Of a stretch of 64,000 bases of DNA, positions 53,818 through 62,305 are shown piece by piece (the stretch's first letter is position 1; the number at the start of each line of letters is the position of its first letter). The notes under the pieces were generated by a model. That model saw only the letters and a list, made by a program, of their open reading frames with translations, was not told the origin of the DNA and searched no databases. The DNA lies in assembly GCA_963718745.1 (NCBI GenBank), contig OY970370.1:1178001-1242000 (forward strand), written 5' to 3'. The stretch comes from Fermentibacter sp963718745 [NCBI: Candidatus Fermentibacterota bacterium] (lineage in GTDB: Bacteria; Fermentibacterota; Fermentibacteria; Fermentibacterales). The position numbers and the translations under genes are program-made.

Positions 53818-54813
53818 TCACCACCTCAGGAGCGAGGCGCCCCAGGCCCAGCCCGCCCCTACTGCTACGAATCCTACGATCTCTCCCGGGTGTATCGCTC
53901 CGCTCCTGTTCACTTCGTCGAGGAGAAGAGGGATCGTGGCACTCGATGTGTTCGCGTAGCGGTCCATGTTGGTGTGGAATCTCTCGAACGGAATCCCGAG
54001 GCGCCGGGCGCTCTCCTCGAGGATCCGGATGCTCGGTTGATGCGGTATCACATGGTCGACATCGCAGGGTTCGAGGCCGGACTTCGCCAGCACGCTCCTC
54101 AGCGCGTCAGGGATCACCTGGACTGCGGTCTCGTAGACCTGGTGCCCGTCCATCCTGTAGAAGTGCATCCCCGCGGCGACGGTCTCGGGAGTCGCCGGGA
54201 GCTCGGAGCCTCCTGCGGGAACAGTGAAAGCCTCGTATCCTCGGCCGTCCGAGTACAGCCTGGAGCAGAGGAAGCCGGAGTCGTCCCCGGTGTGGGAGAG
54301 TATGACCGCGCCAGCCCCGTCTCCGAAGAAGACGCAGTCGCGCCTGCTCCAGTCCGTGATCCGGGAGAAGGTGTCGGCGCCGATCACCATTACCTTGTGC
54401 GACATGCCGGTGCCCACGAACTGCGCACCGACCGTCAGTGCATAGATGAAGCCTGCGCATACGGCGTTCACGTCGAACGCCGCCGCGTTCGTTGCGCCGA
54501 GAGCAGCCTGGATCCTGGGGGCGGTGGCCGGCGCGATCCGGTCGGGAGTGGCGGTGGCAAGGATTATCATGTCCAGTTCGTCTGCCGGGAGTCCCGCGTT
54601 TTCGAGCGCCCGCCGTGCAGCGCATATGGCCATCGTCGAGGTGGATTCGGAGGATCCTGCGATGCGCCTTTCCGCGATGCCTAGCTTGTCGCGGATCCAG
54701 GCGTCGGATGTGTGGACGCTGGACTCCAGTTCTCCGTTAGTGACGCGGCGCTCCGGAGCGCAGCTGCCGGTTCCCACGATCTTGACACGTCGGACGAATG
54801 TCTCCTGGGCCAA
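53818..54813 (-). CDS. Beta-ketoacyl-ACP synthase III (FabH-like)
   Basis: A 331-residue KAS III. The triad is complete: Cys119 in DVNAVCAGFIYAL, His about 256 in VIPHQPSIRIL and Asn about 286 in YANTSSATIP. KIVGTGSCAPERRVTN opens and GEIVGFVAVGAGWAWGASLLRW closes, as expected. KAS III condenses acyl-CoA with malonyl-ACP. Set among sugar genes, it probably makes a short 3-ketoacyl thioester for attachment to an amino sugar instead of serving bulk lipid synthesis. Start TTG 54813 lies one base after the acyltransferase stop and has GGAGAG upstream; earlier codons lie inside that gene. No acyl carrier protein gene is visible in the operon. Confidence 0.88.
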   Translation of the reverse strand: MAQETFVRRVKIVGTGSCAPERRVTNGELESSVHTSDAWIRDKLGIAERRIAGSSESTSTMAICAARRALENAGLPADELDMIILATATPDRIAPATAPRIQAALGATNAAAFDVNAVCAGFIYALTVGAQFVGTGMSHKVMVIGADTFSRITDWSRRDCVFFGDGAGAVILSHTGDDSGFLCSRLYSDGRGYEAFTVPAGGSELPATPETVAAGMHFYRMDGHQVYETAVQVIPDALRSVLAKSGLEPCDVDHVIPHQPSIRILEESARRLGIPFERFHTNMDRYANTSSATIPLLLDEVNRSGAIHPGEIVGFVAVGAGWAWGASLLRW

Positions 54814-54814
54814 T

Positions 54815-55429
54815 TCAGCTCTCTCCGATCCGGCAGTGAGGACAGCCGTACTTCCCGTCCGCGAGACCCTTTCGATACTGCTCCTCCAGTTGCAGCATCC
54901 TGAAGCTGCGCTTCTTGAGGAACTTCGCCGGGACTCCACCGTGGATCTCCCCGTCGGGGATGTCCCGGACTACGAGCGAGCCCGCTCCGGCACAGCTGCA
55001 CTCTCCCATCGTGACGCCCGGGAGTATCGTGACCGACGCTCCTGCGAGCGCGTGCTTCCTGAACAGCACCGGCTTCCAGGCGAACTCCCTCATGTCCCAC
55101 GGGACGTTCGGATTGGTCAGGTGTTCTCCCGAATAGTCGTCTGTCCCGCCATAGATGACTCCGCCCGCGGCGATGGCCGAGAAGTCCATGAACTCCACCC
55201 CGGCGGACGCCTCGATGAAGCAGTGCGCCGCGATGTGGACGAACCAGCCTATCTTCAGGTACCCGTCCGAACACCCCGACAGGACGCAGAAGTCGTCGAT
55301 GCGGACGTGGCTGCCTATCTCGATCCGTTCCGTGTTGTAGAGGGAGGCCTTCCTGCTGATCTTGACCGCGTGCCCGAAGGACTTGAGCCCGAGTTCCGCA
55401 AGCTCCTGTTCGGTGTAGAACGAGTTCAT
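54815..55429 (-). CDS. Left-handed beta-helix (hexapeptide) sugar N-acyltransferase
   Basis: A 204-residue trimeric-type acyltransferase. Hexapeptide turns are seen through IEIGSHVRIDDFCVLSG, IGWFVHIAAHCFIEASAGVEFMD, AGASVTILPGVTMGECSCAGAGSLVVRDIPDG and GVPAKFLKKRSF. The His in HIAAHCF and the flexible FRKHAL loop resemble VioB/PerB/WbqL-like acyltransferases working on 4-amino sugars. The C-terminal CPHC may bind a metal. It follows the DegT-like gene by nine bases and precedes KAS III, placing the enzyme where acyl thioester and amine meet. Confidence 0.83.
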   Translation of the reverse strand: MNSFYTEQELAELGLKSFGHAVKISRKASLYNTERIEIGSHVRIDDFCVLSGCSDGYLKIGWFVHIAAHCFIEASAGVEFMDFSAIAAGGVIYGGTDDYSGEHLTNPNVPWDMREFAWKPVLFRKHALAGASVTILPGVTMGECSCAGAGSLVVRDIPDGEIHGGVPAKFLKKRSFRMLQLEEQYRKGLADGKYGCPHCRIGES

Positions 55430-55438
55430 CGAGCCCCC

Positions 55439-56461
55439 TCAGACCCGGTCGCCGGGCTGGGCCGTGAGAAGCGCCGCAATCGCCGCCATGTCCTCGACGC
55501 CATAGCGGTGGTCTACCGGCAGCGCGAGGATCGTCCTGCCCAGGTCCTCGACCTGCTCGGGCATGTCGGGCCAGAAGTGGGGAACGAACACCCCCTTCGA
55601 GATCATGTTCCGCCTGAAGAAGTTGAAGCTGTCCGGCGCCACCGGGAACGGGAAGCACAGCGGAACCGTGGCGCAGGGCGGAGGTCCGTCTGGAAGCGCC
55701 CCGGAAAGCGCCGCGTAGTTGGCCTTTCGCGCTGCGCACGCGGCATCGTGGTCGAACGAGTCGAACAGGGAGGAGGCGAGGTCCGACATCCGGTAGGGGC
55801 CCAGGGGCATGTCCCTCTCCAGCCTGCGGAAGGTGTCGAGCGCGTCGCCGTGGGGATACTCCAGCCTGATGCCATGGCATGACATGCGGTCGCCGAACAC
55901 CGTCTGGTCGACCTTCAGGAGGGGAACGGGCGGCTCCTTGAGGCGGCTGCCCCTGCCCAGAACCAGGATCCCTCCGTCGGGAACCCCCAGGAACTTCCGG
56001 GGCGAGTAGAAGGCTGCGAACCTGTCCGGACAGGGAGCGTAGAGGGACTGGGCATAGTCGAGGAGGACCCTGCACCCGGAGATGTCCATCATCTCCTCGA
56101 GCGCCTCGAAGTCGGGCATGTACACGCCGAAGTAGCTCGGGACGACCAGAAGGGTGCCCTGCTTCGCGGTGTACGACAGGTTCAGCCAGTCTATCCCGAA
56201 GCCCGGGTTGACTTTGTAGGTTCGCCAAGCCGCTCCTGCATTCTCCACCGCCCGGTAGACGACCGGACAGATGTATCCGGGCATCAGCACGTCGACGATC
56301 CCGTTCGCCCGTATCAGCTCTGCGACTGCGCTCCTGGCGTCGTAGAACCTGCGCCCCCCCGCCAGATGGGCTGTCGAGAGGCCCGGTTCACGAGCCCCGC
56401 AGGGGAGATCGATGGGGAAGAAGCCGCCGTAGGTCTTCCCGGAGTGGATCTCGTCAGGCAT
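55439..56461 (-). CDS. Divergent DegT/DnrJ-like PLP-dependent enzyme
   Basis: A 340-residue fold-type I PLP enzyme. GRRFYDARSAVAELIRANG, VLMPGYICPVVYRAV and VLLDYAQSLYAPC (PLP-binding Asp) lead to the expected lysine in YSPRKFLGVPDGGILVLG. It is shorter and more divergent than the preceding DegT protein, especially after the Lys, but YSPRKFLGVPDGG is a good active-site match. A second amino-transfer step, or a non-aminating PLP reaction, is possible. GGAGG precedes the ATG, which overlaps the upstream gene by eight bases. Confidence 0.75.
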   Translation of the reverse strand: MPDEIHSGKTYGGFFPIDLPCGAREPGLSTAHLAGGRRFYDARSAVAELIRANGIVDVLMPGYICPVVYRAVENAGAAWRTYKVNPGFGIDWLNLSYTAKQGTLLVVPSYFGVYMPDFEALEEMMDISGCRVLLDYAQSLYAPCPDRFAAFYSPRKFLGVPDGGILVLGRGSRLKEPPVPLLKVDQTVFGDRMSCHGIRLEYPHGDALDTFRRLERDMPLGPYRMSDLASSLFDSFDHDAACAARKANYAALSGALPDGPPPCATVPLCFPFPVAPDSFNFFRRNMISKGVFVPHFWPDMPEQVEDLGRTILALPVDHRYGVEDMAAIAALLTAQPGDRV

Positions 56462-57662
56462 GCCCGGCCTCCTTCAGTTTCGCGCGGACCCTTCCGGCGT
56501 CGGAGCCTGCCAGCCGTACGGCGTCTCCGATCCACCGGGCGGCCGTCGGAATGACCGATTCTCCGTTGGGCAGCGATATGACCATCTCCGAGAGCCTGTC
56601 CGTCACGGGCAGGCTCCGGCTCTTGTTCGGGAATGTGCTGCGGTAGGGCTCCATCCTGTGGCAGCCCGGGTAGAAGTATCTCCTCGCCAGTATGTTCTCG
56701 GCCTCCAGGACCGTCACGAGCTCGTCCCGCGAGAGGCCGAAGGCCTCGGAGTCCACCGTCGCGATGACGTACTGCCAGTTCTGGTCGGTCAGCATGGCAG
56801 AAGGCTCCCTGAGGCATATCCCGGGGATGCCTTCCAGAGACTCCCGGTAGGCCTCGAAGTTGGTCCGGTTGACCTCCTTCAGCCTGTCCACCTGCTCGAG
56901 CATCGAGAGGCCCATCGCGGCGCAGATCTCCGTCATCTTGCCGTTGGTTCCGATGTAGTCGACGCGGTCCTTCTCCCGGCCCCCGAAACCGAAGTTCATC
57001 ATGAGGCGGATCCTCTCCGCCAGGCCGTCGTCGTCGGTGGCGATGGCCCCGCCTTCGAAGGTGCTGAAGAACTTCGTGGCGTGGAAACTCAGTACGGACA
57101 GCGCTCCGAGGCGGCACACCGAGACGCCTCCGGTCTCGTTCATGAATGCGTGCGCGGCATCGTAGACCACCGGGAGACCGTGCCGGGACGCGACGGCGGA
57201 GATCGCGCCGTGATCGCATGGATTCCCGTAGACATGGACGCCGACTATCGCCGAGGTCTTCTCGGTGACGAGATCCTCGATGCATCCGGGGTCGATCGTG
57301 AAATCCGACTCGCGGATGTCGCAGAACACGGGCGTGATCTCCTGCCACTGCAGCGCATGGGCAGTGGCGACGAACGTGAAGGAGGGCAGTATCACCTCTC
57401 CCCTGAGGCCCATCGCCCTGTAGGCGAGTTCGAGTGCTATCGTGCCGTTGCACAGCGGTATGCAGTGCCGTACGCCGAGCTTCTCCTCCAGCCGGGACTG
57501 GAGGATCCTCACCAGGGGGCCGTAGTTCGTGAACCAGCGGTTGGAGAACATGCAGTCGAGCAGCTCGTCGAAGCGCTTCCTGTCAGGGAGGTTCGGCCGG
57601 CCGACATGGAGTGGCTCGCTGAAGAGGGGCCTTCCGCCCAGGATCGCCAGTGTGCGGCTCAT
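56454..57662 (-). CDS. DegT/DnrJ/EryC1 nucleotide-sugar aminotransferase
   Basis: A 402-residue sugar aminotransferase. PNLPDRKRFDELLDCMFSNRWFTNYGP and LCNGTIALELAYRAMG give the opening, VILPSFTFVATAHAL and VYDAAHAFMN the PLP-phosphate and Asp region, and SFHATKFFSTFEGGAI the Schiff-base lysine. It most likely aminates a 4-keto-6-deoxy sugar nucleotide. GDP-4-keto-6-deoxymannose from the gmd gene at 17.1-18.1 kb is one candidate, which would give GDP-perosamine (inference). The start ATG 57662 follows GGGATGG, a weak site. It is separated from the upstream GT-C gene by 129 bases, which may hold a promoter. Confidence 0.88.
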   Translation of the reverse strand: MSRTLAILGGRPLFSEPLHVGRPNLPDRKRFDELLDCMFSNRWFTNYGPLVRILQSRLEEKLGVRHCIPLCNGTIALELAYRAMGLRGEVILPSFTFVATAHALQWQEITPVFCDIRESDFTIDPGCIEDLVTEKTSAIVGVHVYGNPCDHGAISAVASRHGLPVVYDAAHAFMNETGGVSVCRLGALSVLSFHATKFFSTFEGGAIATDDDGLAERIRLMMNFGFGGREKDRVDYIGTNGKMTEICAAMGLSMLEQVDRLKEVNRTNFEAYRESLEGIPGICLREPSAMLTDQNWQYVIATVDSEAFGLSRDELVTVLEAENILARRYFYPGCHRMEPYRSTFPNKSRSLPVTDRLSEMVISLPNGESVIPTAARWIGDAVRLAGSDAGRVRAKLKEAGHA

Positions 57663-57791
57663 ATCAGACCATCCCGCTTCTTTCGGGCCGGCGGGCGCCC
57701 GGAACACGAATGCTGTCGACCGGACTGAAGGAATACGCAATCGAGGGTCCGTCGACAACTCTGAAATCCAGGGCGGCATCGCGCCTCCGGT

Positions 57792-59135
57792 CTACGCCGG
57801 CGGATCAGGCGGCGCCTCCGCGGGCTTCCGGGCGGATCGCCCGGAGCCCTTCGCCTCGAAGTGGACGACCATGGCGGTCACGGAGCAGACGGCCATCGCC
57901 CAGTAGAAGGTGACCCCGTAACGTGTCGTTGCCAGCGGTCCGTAGATGAGGGCGGAGTAGACGAACCATCCCAGGAGGAGGAGCAGGAGAGGCTTCATCC
58001 TCCGGCGGACGCGGCCGTCCAGGAATCCCAGGCAGACCCCCGCCGCCATGAAGAGATAGACGAGGGCGAGGAGAGCCTTCCATGCGAAAAGCGGCAGGCC
58101 GGATTCCTCGATCCTCATGCTCCTCAGGATCTTGTGCGCATAGCCAAGGGAGAAGAATTTCGGCCATGACGTGAGGTGGGGCAGTAGGACCCTGATCGGT
58201 TCTGCAAGCACCATCTCCCGGGTTCTGGCCCGGTAGATGCTGTCCCTGAGTCCGAAGTCCACCCTCCCGTCGATCATGGCCAGCGAATCGAGGCCTGCGG
58301 TGAACTCCCCGCTCCAGACGGACTGCTGATCGGTGACCCCCGCGAGGATGGCTGTCCTCGCCAGCGGTTCGAAGGCGTCCTGTGTGGAATAGGCATCCAG
58401 CCCGAAGGCGCTCCTGTTGTACATCCTCCATCCGAGCGGGAGGATCGCGAACACCGACAGCATCACCAGCAGGGCGGCCGCTTTCACCCGGAGCCCGCGC
58501 CCCTTGCTGAAGGCGAGCAGCACCGCCGGGACGACGGGAGAGTACAGGAGGACCTGCTTGGACATGGCGCCGAGGGATAGGACGGCGCCGATGGCCGCAA
58601 AGCGGGCGAGGAAGGCCCCCCGGGACCCGTTCCGGAGCGTCCTCGTCCAGAGGTAGCCGGAGGCGCAGACGGCAAGGAGCGCCATCGTGTCAGGCATTAT
58701 GCGGGTCGAGAGCAGGACGTGAGGCGGCAGCAGCATCACCAGGGCGCCGGCCGGGAGAGCCGCCTTCCTGGAGCAGGTGGCGGCTGTCAGATAGCACAGC
58801 ACCCCGATGGCCAGCCCCATCGCCTGCTGTAGCAGTATGGACGAAAGCCAGGGATGGCTCCGGCTCCAGGTCAGGGCAAGGAAGGCCGGATAGAGGGGCA
58901 TGCGGACGGCCGGTTCCTCCTGCCTTCCGTCGAGCAGGTCCCCTGCATATCGGACATACTGGTGGGAGTCGTCCTCCATCGGCCAGGACCGCACATCGGA
59001 CGTCATGTAGGGCAGCCCGGCCACGATGACGAAGACGATCCTCAGCATCATCAGCAGGACGAGGAACGCCATGTGGGATGGAGGGGTGCGCCCTGAAACA
59101 GGGATCGGCCGGACGGTCGAAGCCGGTTCAGCCAA
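57792..59135 (-). CDS. GT-C membrane glycosyltransferase-like protein, paralogue 3
   Basis: A 447-residue polytopic protein, the third of the family in this locus. Helix 1 is followed by MEDDSHQYVRYAGDLLDGRQE and VRMPLYPAFLAL. Later blocks are STRIMPDTMALLA, SFGLDAYS-type YSTQDAFEPLART, DGRVDFGLRDSIYRA, LPHLTSWPKFFSLG and YGPLATTRYGVTFYW. It resembles paralogue 1 more than paralogue 2 in the last part. TTG 59135 is the first codon, without a strong ribosome-binding site. An ATG at 59072 before the first helix is the alternative. Transcribed into the amino-sugar operon. Confidence 0.75.
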   Translation of the reverse strand: MAEPASTVRPIPVSGRTPPSHMAFLVLLMMLRIVFVIVAGLPYMTSDVRSWPMEDDSHQYVRYAGDLLDGRQEEPAVRMPLYPAFLALTWSRSHPWLSSILLQQAMGLAIGVLCYLTAATCSRKAALPAGALVMLLPPHVLLSTRIMPDTMALLAVCASGYLWTRTLRNGSRGAFLARFAAIGAVLSLGAMSKQVLLYSPVVPAVLLAFSKGRGLRVKAAALLVMLSVFAILPLGWRMYNRSAFGLDAYSTQDAFEPLARTAILAGVTDQQSVWSGEFTAGLDSLAMIDGRVDFGLRDSIYRARTREMVLAEPIRVLLPHLTSWPKFFSLGYAHKILRSMRIEESGLPLFAWKALLALVYLFMAAGVCLGFLDGRVRRRMKPLLLLLLGWFVYSALIYGPLATTRYGVTFYWAMAVCSVTAMVVHFEAKGSGRSARKPAEAPPDPPA

Positions 59136-59300
59136 CCCGGACCGCCGGCAGGGCGGGGGCGGACTCCGTGCTGGAGTATGGGAAGTCCCTCTTCAGAAGG
59201 TCTCCTTTCGGCAGAATCGATTATCGTCCGGGGGGCGCCCCGGGTCATCCCCGGACGATTCTAGAGCCACGCGGATCATCTCTGCAGATGCAGGAGGAGC

Positions 59301-60008
59301 ATGATGAACATCCTGTTCGCGATCCCCTCACTCGTTTTCTTATCGACGCCCTGGATCTCGCTTCCCGTCGACGATCCCGGGCTCGTGGTCCACTCGGCCC
59401 AGCTGGTGCTGGAAGGCGGCGGGATGGTGTCCGTCATGGAGTGGCCCGTCGTGGTGGGTGCGGCGGACGATCCCGCCGTGGAGGCGATCAACGAAGCCCT
59501 CTCCTGGGAGGCCGTGACCGGACAGCCTCTGGAGGAGACGGTGGCGATCTTCGCGGACATCCAGCGGGGTTACGTCGGAGCCGACTATTTCGTGAACTAC
59601 GATGCAGGCTGTATCCTCGACATCACGATCACCACGGACTTCGTCGGGGCATATCCCTCGACCGCGTACTACTACTTCTGCTTCGACGCCTCGACGGGGG
59701 AACGGCTGCGCGCTGCGGACATCCTCGATCCGGACCGCTTCGACGAACTCGTCTCCATCCTGGATGCGATGCTGCAGGAGAACATCGGCGAGGCTGCCGC
59801 GCACTGCTGTGAGGAAGCGGACGGGGTGCCGGATTCGATCTACGAGGGCTACCGTTTCACGATCGATAACCTGGAAGCATTCACGGTGTCTGAGGACGGG
59901 GTGTGGTTCCACTACGACTTCGGCTTCCCTCACGTGATCGAGGCGGCCGAACCGGACGGAGAGCTGTTCCTGCCCGTCGCGGAGATCAGTCCCTTCCTGG
60001 CCGGCTGA
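59301..60008 (+). CDS. Exported DUF3298/RsiV-like protein
   Basis: A 235-residue exported protein with an N-terminal hydrophobic stretch MMNILFAIPSLVFLSTPWISLP. The mature part has PVVVGAADDPAVEAINEAL, YFCFDASTGERLRAADIL and the C-terminal GVWFHYDFGFPHVIEAAEPDGELFLPVAEI, which is the DUF3298-type closing motif found in RsiV and PdaC relatives. Such domains often bind peptidoglycan fragments or lysozyme. Two adjacent ATG codons (59301 and 59304) follow AGGAGGAG. Its last 23 bases overlap the end of the opposing phosphatase-fold gene. Confidence 0.7.
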   Translation: MMNILFAIPSLVFLSTPWISLPVDDPGLVVHSAQLVLEGGGMVSVMEWPVVVGAADDPAVEAINEALSWEAVTGQPLEETVAIFADIQRGYVGADYFVNYDAGCILDITITTDFVGAYPSTAYYYFCFDASTGERLRAADILDPDRFDELVSILDAMLQENIGEAAAHCCEEADGVPDSIYEGYRFTIDNLEAFTVSEDGVWFHYDFGFPHVIEAAEPDGELFLPVAEISPFLAG

Positions 60009-60816
60009 GCCCGCGGTCCCGCCGCCCGGCGGCGGGCCTGATCCTCCAGAAATGCTCCAGCTCCATGTCTTCGGGGCAATCCAGACCATGGTCCCCTGAT
60101 CCGGAGCCCGGATCGAGGTGGGCGCCGTGATCGGGTGCGAATGCCAGAGCCCTGTTGAAATCCCGCCAGAAGACGTCCGAGCCGCGAACGAGCTCCTCGA
60201 ACGATGCCAGATGCCCTTCGACGGCCTTGCGGGCAGCGGGTCCGAAAGGGTCGCCCGAGTGCAGCAGGTCGTCGTACTCCTGCTGATAGGCCAGTATGAA
60301 GTCGTGGCTGTCGCTCTCCATCAGCGACAGGGCCGTCCGTGTTACCGACCGGTCGTCGGCCTCGGAGAAATAGTCGATCGGGCGGTCCCTGAAGATGAGG
60401 TCGATGCTCGAATCCCGGACGGCGACTATGGCGACCCTGCGGCCGGCCCTCCCGAGGGCGTCGAAGAGGGTGTCGCAGCCCAGGACCGGCTTCTCGTAGC
60501 GCCTTATTCCATGGATCTCCGGGCCTGCTCCGGTGAACATGGACGCGAAGCAGACCGGGGTCTTGGGGGGCGTCATCGATCTGAGTGCGACGGAGACGGT
60601 CGTCATCGCGGCGAGAGCCTGCCGCGCAGCCGGGAAGAGCCTCGTCTGCACGCACCCTACAGCGTCCGGTGCGAATACGAGCAGCCTCTCGACGGGCAGG
60701 GCTCCGGCTGCGGCATCCAGTATGCGTCTGGAGGGAGGACACTCGCTCCTTCCGGGAGGATCGACCCCCATGAGCGCGGCTATGCCCGGTGAGACCGAAC
60801 GGATGTCCTCTATCAG
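59986..60816 (-). CDS. Alkaline-phosphatase-superfamily protein
   Basis: About 276 residues. FAPDAVGCVQ (metal Asp), TPPKTPVCFASMFTGAGPEIHGI and the C-terminal ALAFAPDHGAHLDP and SGDHGLDCPEDMELEHFWR place it in the alkaline phosphatase/phosphodiesterase fold with DHG metal ligands. The substrate is unknown. There is no ATG until residue 16. The reading fits a CTG at 60816, which overlaps the upstream stop as CTGA, or ATG 60771. It is cotranscribed with the unknown gene upstream. It converges with the DUF3298 gene, and a CCCGCC/GGCGGG dyad lies inside its last codons. Confidence 0.75.
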   Translation of the reverse strand: MIEDIRSVSPGIAALMGVDPPGRSECPPSRRILDAAAGALPVERLLVFAPDAVGCVQTRLFPAARQALAAMTTVSVALRSMTPPKTPVCFASMFTGAGPEIHGIRRYEKPVLGCDTLFDALGRAGRRVAIVAVRDSSIDLIFRDRPIDYFSEADDRSVTRTALSLMESDSHDFILAYQQEYDDLLHSGDPFGPAARKAVEGHLASFEELVRGSDVFWRDFNRALAFAPDHGAHLDPGSGSGDHGLDCPEDMELEHFWRIRPAAGRRDRGLSRPGRD

Positions 60817-61784
60817 CTCCTGAGAGTCCGTATCTCCTCCTCGTACATCGCTCTCTCGCGCAGCTTGATCGACAGCCTGCCTGCGGCGGGAAGGGCTCGC
60901 GGAGTGAGCACGGAGAGGCTCCACGGGCGTATCGAGGCCGGATCGGCATGCCTGTCGGCGAATTGCAGGCGCGCTATCTGCCTCACGTACCACAGAGCGG
61001 TGAGCCTGTCGAACTGGTCGCTCAGGCTGTAGATGGCCGACTCCTTCGACAGGATGGCCCCCGAACGCTCGTCGATCTCGGTCAGGAACCTCTCCAGTAT
61101 GCGGGCGTAGAAGCCGTCCAGCGACCGGAACAGCTCCATCCAGGCGTCCGAGTCGGTCGCGGTCGACAGGGTCGTCCCCGCGAGGAATGTGCAGAATGCC
61201 TCGAAGAGCCCGCTCCAGAGATGATACGGGTTCGGCTGCGACAGGCTCTCCGATACGAGCGAAGGGCTCTGTTCGAAGGATGTCACCGCTTCCTCAAGAG
61301 CCCTCGAGACGGGTGCGGGATGGTTGTACGCGGACACCGCTCCGCTCCCGCCCAGGACGGTGCCGGCGGCGCGATAGAACAGCAGGGAGCGGGAGGGAAA
61401 CGAGTCGATGTCGTACCAGACTATCTGACCGGCGCCAAGACCGTTGCGGCCGGTGTAGTTCTCGAGCTCGATCTCGAACTTCGCCTCCGCCCCCCTGAAC
61501 GTCCAGCGGAGCCAGGATGAGGCCCCGTCGAAAGAAAGCGACGTGATCCCGGAATAGGGGATGATCTTCGAGTCCTTCAGCCTGCGGAAGCCCCTGTCGC
61601 TCCTGAAGGTGATGAACCTGTCCTCCGCCATCAGCTCCCCCCTCGATCCGAACAGGCCGCGATCGAGAGAAAAGAGCGTCAGGTCGGCAAGCGAAACGCC
61701 CAGGCCCGGCATCCCGGCGACCGCCCCGCCATGTTCCGCCACGGCAGTCTCCATCGCAGCCGCAGTACCTGCATCGATCCTCAT
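60813..61784 (-). CDS. Conserved-looking hypothetical protein with PH-like N-terminal region
   Basis: A 323-residue soluble protein. The region 40-115 (LFGSRGELMAEDRFITFRSD, IIPYSGITSLSFDGA, WTFRGAEAKFEIELENY) reads like a bacterial PH-type barrel. The second half is helical with no motif known to me. No signal or membrane helix. It sits directly upstream of the phosphatase-fold gene and probably acts with it. Function not assigned. Confidence 0.6.
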   Translation of the reverse strand: MRIDAGTAAAMETAVAEHGGAVAGMPGLGVSLADLTLFSLDRGLFGSRGELMAEDRFITFRSDRGFRRLKDSKIIPYSGITSLSFDGASSWLRWTFRGAEAKFEIELENYTGRNGLGAGQIVWYDIDSFPSRSLLFYRAAGTVLGGSGAVSAYNHPAPVSRALEEAVTSFEQSPSLVSESLSQPNPYHLWSGLFEAFCTFLAGTTLSTATDSDAWMELFRSLDGFYARILERFLTEIDERSGAILSKESAIYSLSDQFDRLTALWYVRQIARLQFADRHADPASIRPWSLSVLTPRALPAAGRLSIKLRERAMYEEEIRTLRS

Positions 61785-61861
61785 TCCGCCCTCCCGGATT
61801 GGAATCCCGTCCTTCGTATCGTGTATTCTACCTGTGGCGGATCAAGAGGAGGAGGAGCCTG

Positions 61862-62227
61862 ATGGAAACATTCGCAGCGGCGGCCTTGTCGGCGGTGCTC
61901 TCCACGTCGACTATCGGACCGTACCTGTATGTCGACCTGCAGGATGGGTTCGAGGGCTGGAAGACATTCGTCTATCTGGAGGACTCCCTTGTCTACCGGG
62001 GTGCGCCGGAAAGCGATCCGCTCTCCGGCTTCGCGTGGGGTCTCGAACTCATGGGCAGGAGTTCCGTTGTCGGCATCCGGGTCAGGGTGCCGGAGGTCCG
62101 TGTGGATTCGACCTTCTCCGTCGACATGCAGGAGGGGGAGTTCCTGGGGATCCGCGTCTCCGGGGGGGACGGACAGGTCCGATGGCTCTCCCTGGTACAA
62201 TCGGGGAGCCCCTTCGGTTATGACTGA
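61862..62227 (+). CDS. Small exported hypothetical protein
   Basis: A 121-residue protein. METFAAAALSAVLSTSTIGP is a likely signal sequence, and the rest (PYLYVDLQDGFEGWKTFVYLEDS, AWGLELMGRSSVVGIRVRVPEV, GQVRWLSLV) is strongly beta. The start ATG 61862 follows AGGAGGAGGAG. A longer reading from 61799 lacks such a site. No relative recognised. Confidence 0.6.
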   Translation: METFAAAALSAVLSTSTIGPYLYVDLQDGFEGWKTFVYLEDSLVYRGAPESDPLSGFAWGLELMGRSSVVGIRVRVPEVRVDSTFSVDMQEGEFLGIRVSGGDGQVRWLSLVQSGSPFGYD

Positions 62228-62305
62228 GGAAGTACCGGGATCATCCGCCCGTCGCGGGTGGAGCCGGAACAGAAGGCGGATGTGTGGAGCGGGGTACCCG
62301 GCCGC

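Noticed and set aside
60018-60036. CCCGCCGCC/GGCGGCGGG dyad as a terminator
   Set aside because: It is inside the coding end of the phosphatase-fold gene and codes for ordinary Ala/Gly/Arg residues; no T-run follows.
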